Shown: one piece after another, positions 16,004 to 25,339 of the stretch
How the letters are laid out: every line of letters begins with the position of its first letter
How positions within the stretch are numbered: position 1 is the first letter of the stretch
Source of the DNA: Halobacteriovorax sp. GB3
GTDB taxonomy: Bacteria > Bdellovibrionota > Bacteriovoracia > Bacteriovoracales > Bacteriovoracaceae
DNA length: 64,000 bases
Reading direction: 5' to 3'
Assembly: GCF_028649655.1 (NCBI RefSeq)
Contig: NZ_JAQSLN010000003.1
Coordinates: 1,116,001-1,180,000, forward strand
Notes under the pieces: generated by a model
What the model was told of the DNA's origin: nothing
Database searches by the model: none
Seen by the model: only the letters and a program-made list of their open reading frames with translations
Program-made: the position numbers and the translations under genes

Positions 16004-18040
16004 TTATACCGCTTGCTCCATCTCTTTTGTGGCCTCTTCTTTATTTGAGACTTCAAAAAGAGTACGCACGAGCGCCTTTTTACGAATTGGTTTTAAACAG
16101 TAGGCCGAGAACTCCCCTTCATTGGCCGTTCTCTCTTCCTTTTCTTGTGCATAACCAGTTAAGGCAACGATCGGGATGTGTACCCCCTGTTCTTTTTCAT
16201 ACTTATGAATGAGTTTTGATGCTTCGATCCCATCCATGACTGGCATCTGTAAATCCATAATCACAATATCGTAGGTATCGGACTTAATTTTTTCCATGGC
16301 CATTTTTCCATTGATAGCGTGATCGAGAATAAAGAAATTTTTTAATTGTTCTTTTAATAGAAAGTAATTTTCTTCATCATCATCAACAACGAGAACTCTT
16401 AAACCACCCATGGCCATCAATGCTTCATTCATTGAGAAAGTATCGAGAGCATCGGGAAGAAGATCACGATTTGAAGCAGAAATTTCAGTGATAATTTCAG
16501 GCTCAAAATTTATTGTTACACAACATCCTTTCCCTGGTGCTGTCTTATAGATAATTTTTCCATCAAGGTTCTTGGCCAATTTGCTAACAAGAAGAAGTCC
16601 CAAACCAAGCCCAGAGCCTTTATTAATATTATCTTCTCCCGCTGCTCCATAGCCTGTGAAGTAACGATCAAGCTTCTCTCTTGCAATCCCCTCACCCGTG
16701 TCTTTCACTTGAATAGAGAAGTTCTCTTCAGTCATTTTAAAGAGGATATCGATTCCACCAACAAAAGTATTTTTAACTGAGTTATCAATCACCTCAAAAA
16801 GAATTCGTTTTAAAAGTTCGCTATCAGTTTTCACCATGACATCTTCAAGAGCTTTATCAACATTTATATTAAAGCCAATCCCCTTTTGTTGTGACCTCGC
16901 GTGGAATTCTTTAGTTAAGTACCTACTAAGCTCAGTCATCGTTATTGGTGAATCCTGAACATCCATATTTCCAAGTCGTAGTGTCAATAAATCCATCACT
17001 TCATCAAATACATGATGGATATGATTAATCTCTAAGTTTGTTTCTCGAAGAACTTCCTTTTCATGGCCTTCATTCATATTTTCTAGCAACTCATTTATCA
17101 GACCAGAAATCACAAACAGCGGGTTTCTCACTTCGTGATTGAGATTCTTTAAAAAGTTAATTAAAGACTTCTCTGATTGCTGTGCCTTATTTCTTTCAAA
17201 TTCAATCTTGTGCTCATACTCTCTAAGAGAATAAGTCATTGAGCGAACAGAATTTAAAAAGTCCCCTAATTCATTATTTTCAAAATTCCCTGAAAAGATT
17301 TTTCTTCTTCCTCGCTTCACATCATAAGCAACACGCTTGGCGAAGTTTAGAGGTCTAAAAATCTTTCTGTAAATATAGAAATAAATAAGGCCCACGCACA
17401 GAAGGAGTACTCCGGAAGAAATGAAGACAAATTTATAAATAGAATTCGAATCTTTTATAATTGAACTTCTCGATGTTGCCGATATTAAGTGAAAATCATT
17501 TTGAATGGCCTTAGAGATGAATTCTGTTCTCTTTACAACTTCTTCATATTTTTGTTCTAAATTTTCAAGGTTATCATTATTAACAGCAAATTCCAGTTCT
17601 GGACGAAGATTATTAACGATTGCCTTGAGTCCCTCGATTTCTTCTCTAAAAGAAGAGACACCAAGTCTAGCAGCGTCTGAAGCTGCACCGACACCACTGA
17701 TCGTCTCCCTCATACTATCCAAAACGATCTGAGTGTTTTTAATAGACTCATCCATTTCTAATTTAGATTCTTTAATAAGAGCTGGCAGATTTCGAATCAG
17801 AATCTCCTTGTCATAAGAAGTTGAACGAATGAAAGAGAGAATTTTAGCTGCGGAATTCGAGACGTTTCTAACTTCACTTTCAAGTCCAAAAGTCTGTTGC
17901 ACAAGACGAATTTCTTGGTCGGCAATTATGTTTAAATGATCCTGGATTTTTGCATTTCGATCACGCACATATAAGAGCGAAAAAGCAAAGATAACAAGGG
18001 AGAGAAAGAAAATTGTGTAGAGTCTTTTTTGTATTTTCAT
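16004..18040 (-). CDS. Membrane hybrid histidine kinase with C-terminal receiver
   Basis: A 678-residue sensor. TM1 is at about 8-24 and TM2 at about 205-225, framing a helical periplasmic sensor of 180 residues. A short HAMP-like linker follows, then the dimerisation domain with the phosphorylatable His in NLNHEVRNPL, and the ATPase domain (N box EVIDNSVKNTF, DTGEGI, GLGLGLLLV). The receiver starts near residue 548 (LRVLVVDDDEEN) with Asp in VIMDLQMPVMDG. The sensor is all helical, like four-helix-bundle ligand sensors, and has no recognisable PAS or CACHE motif. It is a single gene with no response regulator beside it, so output must go to a distant partner or phosphotransfer protein. Ligand unknown. 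Confidence 0.88.
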   Translation of the reverse strand: MKIQKRLYTIFFLSLVIFAFSLLYVRDRNAKIQDHLNIIADQEIRLVQQTFGLESEVRNVSNSAAKILSFIRSTSYDKEILIRNLPALIKESKLEMDESIKNTQIVLDSMRETISGVGAASDAARLGVSSFREEIEGLKAIVNNLRPELEFAVNNDNLENLEQKYEEVVKRTEFISKAIQNDFHLISATSRSSIIKDSNSIYKFVFISSGVLLLCVGLIYFYIYRKIFRPLNFAKRVAYDVKRGRRKIFSGNFENNELGDFLNSVRSMTYSLREYEHKIEFERNKAQQSEKSLINFLKNLNHEVRNPLFVISGLINELLENMNEGHEKEVLRETNLEINHIHHVFDEVMDLLTLRLGNMDVQDSPITMTELSRYLTKEFHARSQQKGIGFNINVDKALEDVMVKTDSELLKRILFEVIDNSVKNTFVGGIDILFKMTEENFSIQVKDTGEGIAREKLDRYFTGYGAAGEDNINKGSGLGLGLLLVSKLAKNLDGKIIYKTAPGKGCCVTINFEPEIITEISASNRDLLPDALDTFSMNEALMAMGGLRVLVVDDDEENYFLLKEQLKNFFILDHAINGKMAMEKIKSDTYDIVIMDLQMPVMDGIEASKLIHKYEKEQGVHIPIVALTGYAQEKEERTANEGEFSAYCLKPIRKKALVRTLFEVSNKEEATKEMEQAV

Positions 18041-18140
18041 ACTTCAAGTATAGAAGTGAACAAGAAGAAGAAAGACTCAAACTTCCCTTAAGAGCCTAAG
18101 TTTTTAATTCTAAGCAAAGATGAAGATTTACTCATAAAAA

Positions 18141-18162
18141 AGGCCCGCAAAAGAGCGGGCCT
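18141..18162 (-). terminator. Terminator after the porin-like gene
   Basis: Stem AGGCCCGC/GCGGGCCT with a 6-base loop, followed on the minus strand by TTTTTATG. It lies 68 bases after the stop at 18230. Confidence 0.88.
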
Positions 18163-18229
18163 AATTACAAGATAAACAAAATTTGTGCTTTCAAGTTGGC
18201 ACTTTTCTAAGACTTAAGAAGCCTTAATC

Positions 18230-19573
18230 TTAGAATGTTGCAATCATTCTAGTGTAGAAATTATCTCTTTTAATATCTACATCAGTACCTTTACCAAAGA
18301 GACCATAGTTATAAACTTGATCAATGTCTTGCACTTGGTAACCAAAAACAAACTTCATGTTGTTATCAACTTTGTAGTTTGCAAAGATATGGTGAGTGTT
18401 TGAAGCTGCAGTTCCATAAATATTAAGTGGACCACGGTTAGCGACATCATAAGCAAAAGAATTTTCCTCATGCTTAATGTACTCATATCCAAGGGCAAAC
18501 TTTGAAAAGTTGTACTTAGCAGTTAGAACATAAGAGTTACCATCTTCATCACATTTAGAATCATTACAGTAAACACCTTGAGCTCCACCAAGTTTTCCTT
18601 CTGACTCAGACTTAGACATTGCAAATTGAGCAGCAAAATCTAAACCAGTGCCAGCAACACCTGTTGCTTCAGCGTAGAAAGCAAAACGGTTATTTGTAAG
18701 TCTTAGAGCTGAAGTAGATGATGAACCAAAGAATACATTATCAATCTTAACCCATTGAAAAATTAGATTCATTCCATTAGCAAAGCTTGTATTATTTTTT
18801 GTGTAATCAAGCATGAAAGAATACATTGGTGAGTTTGTTGAGATTGTCACACCAGAAAGATCTGTTGTGTTATCAATTCCACGTCCAGTAGTTGTCCCAC
18901 CATCAAAGTTAGCAAATTGAAGTGGAGTGTAGATAAGTCTTGTCTTTAAACTTCCACCAGCAACCGCTGCATTGTGAGTTAGGGCCATACCATCAAGAAT
19001 TGCCGAGAAAGCAAGTGTTGGATATGAACCAAGAGCAGGAGAACCCGAATTAATATGCTTTGGCATTCCATCAATTGTTGGAAGACGTCCAATAGTATAC
19101 GTAAGATTCATTCCCATATCGTAGTTAACAAATGCTCTTTCTACATAAACAGCAGCTGTTCCATGATCACGCCCATATCCCCAAGTATCAAAAAGACCAT
19201 CAGAGTTTCTAGCATCACCATTTTCAGTTGATGTTGGCTTGTTCGCATCAAAAGATCCATCGTTCCAATATTTCTTCATTGAAAGACGACCAAAGAAGCT
19301 TAACTTTTCAGATGGACGCGATTCCATATCTAGGTGAAATTGAGAGTGAAAGTAAGACTGGTTACCAGAAGCTTCGCTTCCTGTTGTCTTCTCTTCAGAA
19401 GTTGTATAGTCATAACGGTTCTCAAGAGTTCCCGTCCAGTTGAAAAAACGTGAATCATTAGCAAACTCAAGTTCTTCAATTCTCTCTTCAAGTTCAGCTG
19501 TTGTTGCAGCAAATGCTGGAGCAGCAAGTGTTCCGGCAAGTAATAACGTAGTGATATTCTTTTTATTAATCAT
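18230..19573 (-). CDS. Outer-membrane beta-barrel porin-like protein (DUF3373-like)
   Basis: A 447-residue outer-membrane protein. It has a signal peptide (MINKKNITTLLLAGTLAAPAFA), then a short coiled coil (TTAELEERIEELEFA) as in many trimeric porins, then about 400 residues of alternating aromatic/polar strands ending in MIATF, the C-terminal Phe that outer-membrane assembly recognises. Two cysteines sit close together in VYCNDSKCDEDG, perhaps a disulfide-closed loop with acidic, calcium-loop-like residues. It recalls the DUF3373 family but I am not certain. Substrate unknown. Its upstream neighbour is a small exported protein 27 bases away, probably in the same transcript. Confidence 0.78.
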   Translation of the reverse strand: MINKKNITTLLLAGTLAAPAFAATTAELEERIEELEFANDSRFFNWTGTLENRYDYTTSEEKTTGSEASGNQSYFHSQFHLDMESRPSEKLSFFGRLSMKKYWNDGSFDANKPTSTENGDARNSDGLFDTWGYGRDHGTAAVYVERAFVNYDMGMNLTYTIGRLPTIDGMPKHINSGSPALGSYPTLAFSAILDGMALTHNAAVAGGSLKTRLIYTPLQFANFDGGTTTGRGIDNTTDLSGVTISTNSPMYSFMLDYTKNNTSFANGMNLIFQWVKIDNVFFGSSSTSALRLTNNRFAFYAEATGVAGTGLDFAAQFAMSKSESEGKLGGAQGVYCNDSKCDEDGNSYVLTAKYNFSKFALGYEYIKHEENSFAYDVANRGPLNIYGTAASNTHHIFANYKVDNNMKFVFGYQVQDIDQVYNYGLFGKGTDVDIKRDNFYTRMIATF

Positions 19574-19600
19574 TTTTCATTCCTTCCTTGAAATTAATAA

Positions 19601-19846
19601 TTATCCACCAATAGAAGATGAAGCATCATTACACTTAAGTGTACAATCACCAATTGTGATCGTCGCACTTGAACAAGTCTTAAACTTGATCACGTTTCCA
19701 GCTCTTCCAGGAGTCGCTAACTTCTTAGCTTCTTCTTTTGACTTCTTACATTGATTTTCGACAGCTTTGATAAAGTCTTGTTTTACACCAGCATTGGCAG
19801 GCGCCACACTCATAAGGACAAGCATTACCAAGGTAAATTTCTTCAT
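19601..19846 (-). CDS. Small exported cysteine-containing protein
   Basis: An 81-residue protein with a signal peptide (MKKFTLVMLVLMSVAPANA). The mature 60 residues are lysine-rich and have four cysteines (NQCKK, KTCSS, DCTLKC), likely two disulfides in the periplasm. No family was recognised. A good ribosome binding site (AGGGGAGAG) precedes it. It lies 27 bases upstream of the porin-like gene, so the two are probably co-transcribed. It might be a small partner or chaperone of the barrel, but that is a guess. Confidence 0.72.
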   Translation of the reverse strand: MKKFTLVMLVLMSVAPANAGVKQDFIKAVENQCKKSKEEAKKLATPGRAGNVIKFKTCSSATITIGDCTLKCNDASSSIGG

Positions 19847-19951
19847 GAAACTCTCCCCTCTCTAAAGTTAATAAATTGTTGAGATTTATTATATTTAAGT
19901 GGTCTTAAAAATAAAAGCTATTTATGACTGACCAAAAAGATCAACAAAAAA

Positions 19952-19976
19952 GGCCCACCTTAAAACAAAGTGGGCC
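19952..19976 (-). terminator. clpX terminator
   Basis: Stem GGCCCAC/GTGGGCC with an 11-base loop, followed on the minus strand by TTTTTTG. It lies about 45 bases after the clpX stop. Confidence 0.87.
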
Positions 19977-20022
19977 AATTATAAAAAAGAAATTTTAGGG
20001 TGCCTTTATATTCTCTTGAGAA

Positions 20023-21330
20023 TTAAGAGGCTGATTCGATATTAGATTTTGATTTAAGATTTTTTTCAGAAACCTTAAATTCTTTTCTTTCACCTTCTTC
20101 AAGTTTAGGTGATTCTTTCCCTCTAATGGCATCAACTGTTACGATAACCTTGTTGATTTTTTCATTAGCAGGAACTTCATACATTACATCGAGCATTGTT
20201 TGCTCAAGGATTGCGCGAAGTCCACGTGCACCTGTTTTCTTTTCAAGCGCAATCTTAGCAACTTCAATTAGAGCATCTTGTTCGAACTCAAGCTCAATTC
20301 CATCAAATTCAAAAAGACGCGTATACTGTTTCGTAATCGCATTCTTTGGCTCTGTTAGAATTGAAACAAGTGCTTCTTCATCAAGTTCTTGTAAAAGAGC
20401 GTTAACTGGAAGACGTCCAATAAATTCAGGAATAAGACCAAAACGAGTTAAGTCTTCAACCTCGATTCCACCAAGTTTTTCTACAACAGATTGCTCTTGG
20501 TTTTTATCGGCCGTTTTTACAAGCCCCATAGGTCTTTTCGTCATACGCTTTTCGATAATCTTATCAAGACCAACAAAAGCACCTGCTACGATGAAAAGAA
20601 TATTCTTTGTATTAACTTGAATAAATTCTTGTTGAGGGTGCTTACGCCCACCTTTAGGAGGAACAGCTGCAACAGTTCCTTCGATAAGTTTTAGAAGGGC
20701 CTGCTGAACACCTTCACCAGAAACGTCTCTTGTAATTGATGGGTTTTCAGATTTTCTTGCAATCTTATCAATCTCATCAATATAGACGATTCCTCTTTCA
20801 GCTCTCTCAACATCGTAGTCACAATTTTGAAGAAGATTAAGAATGATATTCTCAACGTCTTCACCAACATAACCAGCTTCAGTTAGAGATGTCGCATCAG
20901 CAATTGCAAATGGAACATTTAGAAACTTAGCAAGAGACTGAGCAATAAGAGTCTTCCCTGAACCTGTTGGTCCAGCTAGAAGAATATTTGATTTTGCCAG
21001 TTCAACACCATCTTTAAGCTTCATATCTCCATGGGCAAGACGCTTGTAGTGGTTGTGAACAGCAACTGAAATAATTTTTTTAGCACGATCTTGACCAATA
21101 ACATATTGATCGAGGTTCGCTTTAATTTCATGTGGCTTAGGAACGTTGTCCAGGGCCGCTTTTGAAGTCGACTTTACCGAATCTTCAAAGATGATTTCAT
21201 TACAAAGCTCAATACACTCATCACAGATATAAACACCAGGACCAGCGATAAGCTTTTTCACTTCTCTTTGTGATTTCCCACAAAAGTTACAGTGGAGTGT
21301 GCTGTTGTAGCTTGCTTTTTTCTCAGACAT
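20023..21330 (-). CDS. clpX: ATP-dependent Clp protease ATP-binding subunit ClpX
   Basis: AAA+ unfoldase that recognises substrates such as SsrA-tagged proteins and feeds them to ClpP. The N-terminal zinc-binding domain has its four cysteines at 14, 17, 36 and 39. Walker A is GPTGSGKT near residue 120, Walker B is VYIDEIDKI, and the pore loop GYVGED lies between them. The C-terminal small domain has TGARGLRAI. Length (435) is normal, with a short charged tail. It lies 60 bases downstream of clpP in the same direction, the classic clpP-clpX pair. Confidence 0.97.
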   Translation of the reverse strand: MSEKKASYNSTLHCNFCGKSQREVKKLIAGPGVYICDECIELCNEIIFEDSVKSTSKAALDNVPKPHEIKANLDQYVIGQDRAKKIISVAVHNHYKRLAHGDMKLKDGVELAKSNILLAGPTGSGKTLIAQSLAKFLNVPFAIADATSLTEAGYVGEDVENIILNLLQNCDYDVERAERGIVYIDEIDKIARKSENPSITRDVSGEGVQQALLKLIEGTVAAVPPKGGRKHPQQEFIQVNTKNILFIVAGAFVGLDKIIEKRMTKRPMGLVKTADKNQEQSVVEKLGGIEVEDLTRFGLIPEFIGRLPVNALLQELDEEALVSILTEPKNAITKQYTRLFEFDGIELEFEQDALIEVAKIALEKKTGARGLRAILEQTMLDVMYEVPANEKINKVIVTVDAIRGKESPKLEEGERKEFKVSEKNLKSKSNIESAS

Positions 21331-21390
21331 TTTTTAACACCCTTTTATCAAAGCGAGTAAGGCCTACGCCCTACTCGCCATATTGTAGTC

Positions 21391-22005
21391 TTATTTCTTT
21401 TTTGGTTCGATCATCGAATCAATAATACCTAAATCGATCGCTTTTTGCGGTGATAGGTAATTATCTCTATCTGTTTCTTGAACGATTTTATCCATCGTCA
21501 TTTCTTTAGAAGAGTGCTTGATGTAAATTCCATTAAGCTGATCTTTTAGATCTTGAATTTCTTGTGCTTGAATTTGAATATCTGAACACTGACCTTGAGC
21601 TCCACCAAGTGGTTGGTGAATCATGATTCTTGAGTGTGGAAGAGCGTGTCTGTGTCCAGCTTCACCAGCAGCAAGAAGAAGTGATCCCATTGAAGCAGCA
21701 AGACCTACACAGTAAGTATAAACTGGGCAAGAAACGTGTTGCATAATATCGTAGATACCAAGACCAGCGTAAACTGATCCACCTGGACTATTAATATAGA
21801 AGTGAATTGGATCTTCTGGATTATCCTGCTCAAGGAAAAGCATCTGAGCAATAAGAAGGTTGGCGACAGTGTCGTTAACCTGAGTCCCTAGAAAGATAAT
21901 TCTATCAATGAGAAGTCTCGAATAAATATCGTACTGACGCTCACCTCTAGATGTTTGCTCAATAACGATTGGGTTTGGAATGTAATTCATAGCGGGCTTG
22001 TTCAT
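21391..22005 (-). CDS. clpP: ATP-dependent Clp protease proteolytic subunit ClpP
   Basis: Serine protease forming the double-heptamer chamber for ClpX and ClpA. The catalytic triad is complete: Ser105 ([11 protein letters not shown]), His130 ([10 protein letters not shown]) and Asp179 (ETDRDNYLS). The IGF-loop contact region and the handle helix with QAQEI are present. Length (204) is standard. The ribosome binding site GGGGAAAC precedes the ATG. Both possible partners, clpX next door and clpA at 48.7 kb, are in this window. Confidence 0.97.
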   Translation of the reverse strand: MNKPAMNYIPNPIVIEQTSRGERQYDIYSRLLIDRIIFLGTQVNDTVANLLIAQMLFLEQDNPEDPIHFYINSPGGSVYAGLGIYDIMQHVSCPVYTYCVGLAASMGSLLLAAGEAGHRHALPHSRIMIHQPLGGAQGQCSDIQIQAQEIQDLKDQLNGIYIKHSSKEMTMDKIVQETDRDNYLSPQKAIDLGIIDSMIEPKKK

Positions 22006-22281
22006 AGTTTCCCCTTTTTCCCTTTTGCAATATTATCCATTACTCTGATTCATATCGGCGTAAGATCGCCAAATCTTTAATGATCTAGGATAATTTTAGA
22101 GCAAGAGTTTGAAAACGGTTAAGTGCATCATAAGTGGTTAATTTTTCAAGGATAAACAAACTCCCCCTATTCCAATAAAATCTATTTCAAAATGGTGTGC
22201 CTAGCCTTGATTAACGGCCCGTTTCCCATTAAGGTTTTTGCGTACAATCTAGAAAATCCACGAATAACACAGGAGATGGAT

Positions 22282-22881
22282 ATGACTGAAAAAGTTTACC
22301 CAACAACACTTGTTGGAAAGCAAGCGCCAGAATTTAAAGGTAATGCCGTTGTTAACGGTGCAATTAAAGAAATCTCACTTTCAGACTATAACGGAAAGTG
22401 GAAAGTTCTTTTCTTCTACCCACTAGATTTCACATTTGTTTGTCCAACAGAAATTACAGCTTTCTCTGACAAAATTGAAATGTTCAAAAACCTTAACTGT
22501 GAAGTTATCGGTTGTTCAGTTGACTCTGAATTCTCTCACCTTGCTTGGACTCAACAGCCAAGAAACAAAGGTGGACTTGGGGAAATTAAATACCCACTAC
22601 TTGCTGACCTTACAAAAGATGTTGCAAGAAGCTACGGTGTTCTTATGGACGATGCTGTTGCATTCCGTGGAACATTCATTATCGACGATAACAATGTTGT
22701 TCAACAGTGTTCAATCAACAACCTTTCAGTTGGTAGAAACGTTGAAGAAATCGCTCGTCTTGTTGAAGGTTACCAGTACACAGCTAAGCACGGGGAAGTT
22801 TGCCCAGCTGGTTGGACAAATGGTTCAGATACAATGAAGCCAGATCCATCTGGTTCTCAAGAGTATTTCAACAAGCTCTAA
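22282..22881 (+). CDS. Typical 2-Cys peroxiredoxin (AhpC/TSA family)
   Basis: Thiol peroxidase that reduces hydrogen peroxide and alkyl hydroperoxides. The peroxidatic Cys54 is in DFTFVCPTE and the resolving Cys174 is in GEVCPAGW, the normal spacing. The family motif DSEFSHLAW and a C-terminal YFNKL tail are present. The start at 22282 (MTEKVYP) is chosen because AGGAG at 22271-22275 sits at the right distance. A longer frame upstream has no ribosome binding site and no homology-like sequence. At 199 residues this matches the family. It is monocistronic with a strong terminator. The electron donor is not visible here. Confidence 0.95.
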   Translation: MTEKVYPTTLVGKQAPEFKGNAVVNGAIKEISLSDYNGKWKVLFFYPLDFTFVCPTEITAFSDKIEMFKNLNCEVIGCSVDSEFSHLAWTQQPRNKGGLGEIKYPLLADLTKDVARSYGVLMDDAVAFRGTFIIDDNNVVQQCSINNLSVGRNVEEIARLVEGYQYTAKHGEVCPAGWTNGSDTMKPDPSGSQEYFNKL

Positions 22882-22894
22882 TTTGCATTTTACG

Positions 22895-22920
22895 AGGACC
22901 CTCTCAGCAGGGTCCTTTTT
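22895..22920 (+). terminator. Peroxiredoxin gene terminator
   Basis: Stem AGGACCCT/AGGGTCCT with a 6-base loop and a run of Ts, 14 bases after the stop codon. Confidence 0.92.
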
Positions 22921-22997
22921 CTTTCATTTCCTCTCATTTCATGAAAATTCTTCACAATTCCCTTATAAAATAACTGATTTTGCTTTTAAATCGGTCC

Positions 22998-24062
22998 ATG
23001 AAAACACTTACAACACTTATTGCGACACTCTTTATCCTCAATATCTTCCAAACCACTTTTGCCGCTGAGGTGCACGAAGAGATCACAGCTCTCAACGAAG
23101 AGTTTAACCATTATTCAAAGTACCCAATCTTAATTTTTGAACGCGAAAAACTTAAAAAGGAAATAATTGAAAAAGCGATTCAATCTGAAAAAGAGAGACT
23201 CGACTATATCGACCAATACGTTCAATCTCGCGTTCAAGTAAAACTCTCCAAAGGGCAACTTAGCACTCTCGATGACTACCTTATGACAGAGACTCCAAGC
23301 CCACTCGCCTTTCCTTTTACGAAGGGTTGGTCTATGGAATATGAAATGTGTGTCGTCTTTCCAAGAGAAGAAACACCATCGGCAATGGAAGAAGTAAAGC
23401 GCCTAAGTGGCTACTCTTTTGCTCCTGAAAATTACGAAGGAAAAGATATTAACGCTCTTAAAGACCTTTTCACTGCCGAGGAATTTCTACTCTATTCGCT
23501 CTATCACGAGCTTTCACACTGTCTAGATCCAAAGTACATTCCTCGTGCTCAAGTTTCTAATGGAGGTGCTCATCAATTTCACATGGCCGAAAGTTTTGCG
23601 GAAGTGAATGCTCTTTTTATGCTCGCAAAGAGAAAGGATATGTTTCGCCTTGGAAATAAAAGGGCCCTTTTAAGAAGTCTATATACAAAATATGCAGGAC
23701 CAAAACTTGCTAAAATGAGTAACCCTGATGCAATTGCACAAGGCGCAGTCTATTACTTAGCTCCAGTTCTCTACAAAGCGCAAGAGAGACTTCTCTCCTA
23801 CACTTTTTCCATACAAGATCTCTCTTTAAGCGAGATGATCGATATTTCAAAAGAACTCACTGAGAATCACGCCTACTCATCGAGAACGTTTCACGCTGTT
23901 ATTCAGTATCTGAGCGTTGGTGAAAAAGAGGCCCTTGCTCAATATGAAAAATATTTAAACGACATGCCAGAACTCTTTATTCCTACTTATATGAGCCTTC
24001 AACTCTTTCATACTCAAATGAAAATGCTCGACCAATGGGAAAAGCTAGCCAGTAAGTTTTAA
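22998..24062 (+). CDS. Exported metalloprotease-like protein with HExxH motif
   Basis: About 354 residues starting at MKTLTT, which opens a signal peptide cleaved near FAA (residues 21-23). A TTG-start extension six codons upstream is less likely. The zinc motif HELSH is at 170-174, and glutamates at 198 (MAESF) and 202 could supply the third ligand, as in gluzincins. The region before it is helical and charged, and the C-terminal 150 residues are helical too. Cysteines at 118 and 175 may pair in the periplasm. No known family was recognised. It probably cleaves periplasmic or external proteins or peptides. No ribosome binding site is obvious. Confidence 0.68.
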   Translation: MKTLTTLIATLFILNIFQTTFAAEVHEEITALNEEFNHYSKYPILIFEREKLKKEIIEKAIQSEKERLDYIDQYVQSRVQVKLSKGQLSTLDDYLMTETPSPLAFPFTKGWSMEYEMCVVFPREETPSAMEEVKRLSGYSFAPENYEGKDINALKDLFTAEEFLLYSLYHELSHCLDPKYIPRAQVSNGGAHQFHMAESFAEVNALFMLAKRKDMFRLGNKRALLRSLYTKYAGPKLAKMSNPDAIAQGAVYYLAPVLYKAQERLLSYTFSIQDLSLSEMIDISKELTENHAYSSRTFHAVIQYLSVGEKEALAQYEKYLNDMPELFIPTYMSLQLFHTQMKMLDQWEKLASKF

Positions 24063-24149
24063 GGCTGTTTTTCGATAATTCTATTCAAGACTAGATAATT
24101 GGAATAAAATAAGTGCCATTATTAGCATTCAATCAATGGTACTTATTTT

Positions 24150-24749
24150 ATGGACATGACTTCTTTAATGGATATGATTCAGGCCAATATTGCCATGGCC
24201 CCTTTCTTAATCTTTGGACTTCTCTTTCTTGCGGGATTCAATATTCCCGTCTCAGAAGATGCCATGCTTTTTATCTCTGCAATTCTAGCAGCGAAAAACC
24301 CAGAATACACAACATCACTCTTTATTGGAGTATTTGCTGGTGCCTATATCAGCGACCTTATCTGCTATGGATTTATGGGACGCTACCTAGGTAATAAGAT
24401 CTTTAAAATTAAGTTCTTTGCAAATATGGCCCCGCCAGAGCGTATTGAGAAAGTTAGTAACTTCTACAAAAAGTATGGAATTTTAACGCTAATCTTGGGG
24501 CGTTTTATTCCTTTTGGTGTTAGAAATGCTCTCTTCTTAACGGCTGGCCTTGGAAAGATGAACGCTCTCAAATTTGCTATAAGCGACTTGATTGCCTGTA
24601 CGATTTCATGTGTAAGCTTTTTCTATCTCTACTACACTTTTGGTGAGACAGTTATTAGCTACGTCAAACAGGCCAACACAATTATCTTTGCCATCTTTAT
24701 TGCCGTGGCCCTTGGTCTCTTTATCAAGAAGAAAAAACAAAAATCATAG
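24150..24749 (+). CDS. DedA-family membrane protein
   Basis: A 199-residue integral inner-membrane protein of the DedA/VTT family, some of which flip undecaprenyl phosphate or other lipids. The family motif is clear: ILGRFIPFGVRNALFLTAGLGKM at about 117-139, with the reentrant-loop segment AGFNIPVSEDAMLF near residue 30 and GRYLGNKIF near 75. Four or five hydrophobic segments and a lysine-rich tail are seen. It is the only gene between two hairpins. The substrate cannot be told from sequence. Confidence 0.88.
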   Translation: MDMTSLMDMIQANIAMAPFLIFGLLFLAGFNIPVSEDAMLFISAILAAKNPEYTTSLFIGVFAGAYISDLICYGFMGRYLGNKIFKIKFFANMAPPERIEKVSNFYKKYGILTLILGRFIPFGVRNALFLTAGLGKMNALKFAISDLIACTISCVSFFYLYYTFGETVISYVKQANTIIFAIFIAVALGLFIKKKKQKS

Positions 24750-24759
24750 TCAAAACCCT

Positions 24760-24784
24760 GGGCCATAACTCTTATTTATGGCCC
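24760..24784 (+). terminator. Hairpin after the DedA gene
   Basis: Perfect 9-bp stem GGGCCATAA/TTATGGCCC with a 7-base loop, 11 bases after the stop. It lacks a T run, so it may stabilise the mRNA end rather than terminate on its own. Confidence 0.55.
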
Positions 24785-24840
24785 AAAATACCCCTTTCTT
24801 ACAAAAATAAAATCCTAACCTTGACCCTATAAACTACCGA

Positions 24841-24976
24841 AATCAAAGATTTTGATTCTCAAGTTCTAACAACTTCTTACATGTTCACAAAATCTGTGTA
24901 AACTTTTCCACACTCTCGTTCACAAAACTTGCGAATTCAGTTTCAAAGCTGCATAACATTCACAAGCTTTGTGAAC
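24841..24976 (+). promoter_or_regulatory. Cluster of palindromes upstream of the gene at 24992
   Basis: Three related sites occur in tandem: GTTCACAAAATCTGTGTAAAC (24883-24903, imperfect), GTTCACAAAACTTGCGAATTC (24918-24938, imperfect) and ATTCACAAGCTTTGTGAAC (24958-24976, 7-bp arms exact). Their centres are about 35 and 39 bases apart. A further palindrome of another sequence, AATCAAA-GAT-TTTGATT, lies at 24841-24857. Arrays like this usually bind a dimeric transcription factor cooperatively. The last site ends 15 bases before the start codon, where a bound protein would block expression. Confidence 0.5.
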
Positions 24977-24991
24977 AACAACGGAGAAGCT

Positions 24992-25339
24992 GTGATTCAA
25001 CAACAACACCAACAACAACAAAACCTCAATCCAGAAGATAAAATCGTTTCGCTGGCCAATTGGAAACGACTCAAATCAACTCAACGGGGAACGCGCCAAT
25101 CGGTACGCACCTACTTAAAACTTCTAAGCTTTCATGAGTTAATCAATGAAACACAAGAAGTTATCAATGAGATTTCTAATGGAAAACTTGGAGACGATGT
25201 CACTCTCATTTCAAGTGAACTTATGAGGGAATTTCAAGATCGCGCCGATCACGAAAGCAACGAAAAGCTCTCAAGAGCACTTCGTTTAATGAAAGATCAA
25301 TTTGAAGCGAATATTATCAAACTAAATGATCTCTTATAG
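24992..25339 (+). CDS. Small glutamine-rich-start protein of unknown function
   Basis: About 115 residues, probably cytoplasmic. The GTG at 24992 is chosen because GGAG sits 5 bases upstream; a TTG 21 codons earlier would lie inside the operator-like region. The protein begins with a glutamine tract (IQQQHQQQQN), followed by a basic stretch (NWKRLKSTQRGTRQ) and then a long helical part ending with FEANIIKLNDLL. No known domain was recognised. The basic and helical make-up could suit a small DNA-binding or adaptor protein; that is a guess. The elaborate upstream palindromes suggest tight, possibly autogenous, control. It is convergent with the PilZ gene, overlapping by a few bases. Confidence 0.6.
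   Translation: MIQQQHQQQQNLNPEDKIVSLANWKRLKSTQRGTRQSVRTYLKLLSFHELINETQEVINEISNGKLGDDVTLISSELMREFQDRADHESNEKLSRALRLMKDQFEANIIKLNDLL

Noticed and set aside
18185-18200. TTGGCACTTTTC as a sigma-54 promoter
   Set aside because: The TTGC half at the right spacing is missing, and it lies between a gene end and its terminator.
22192-22281. Upstream extension of the peroxiredoxin
   Set aside because: No ribosome binding site, no similarity to the family; the ATG at 22282 follows AGGAG.
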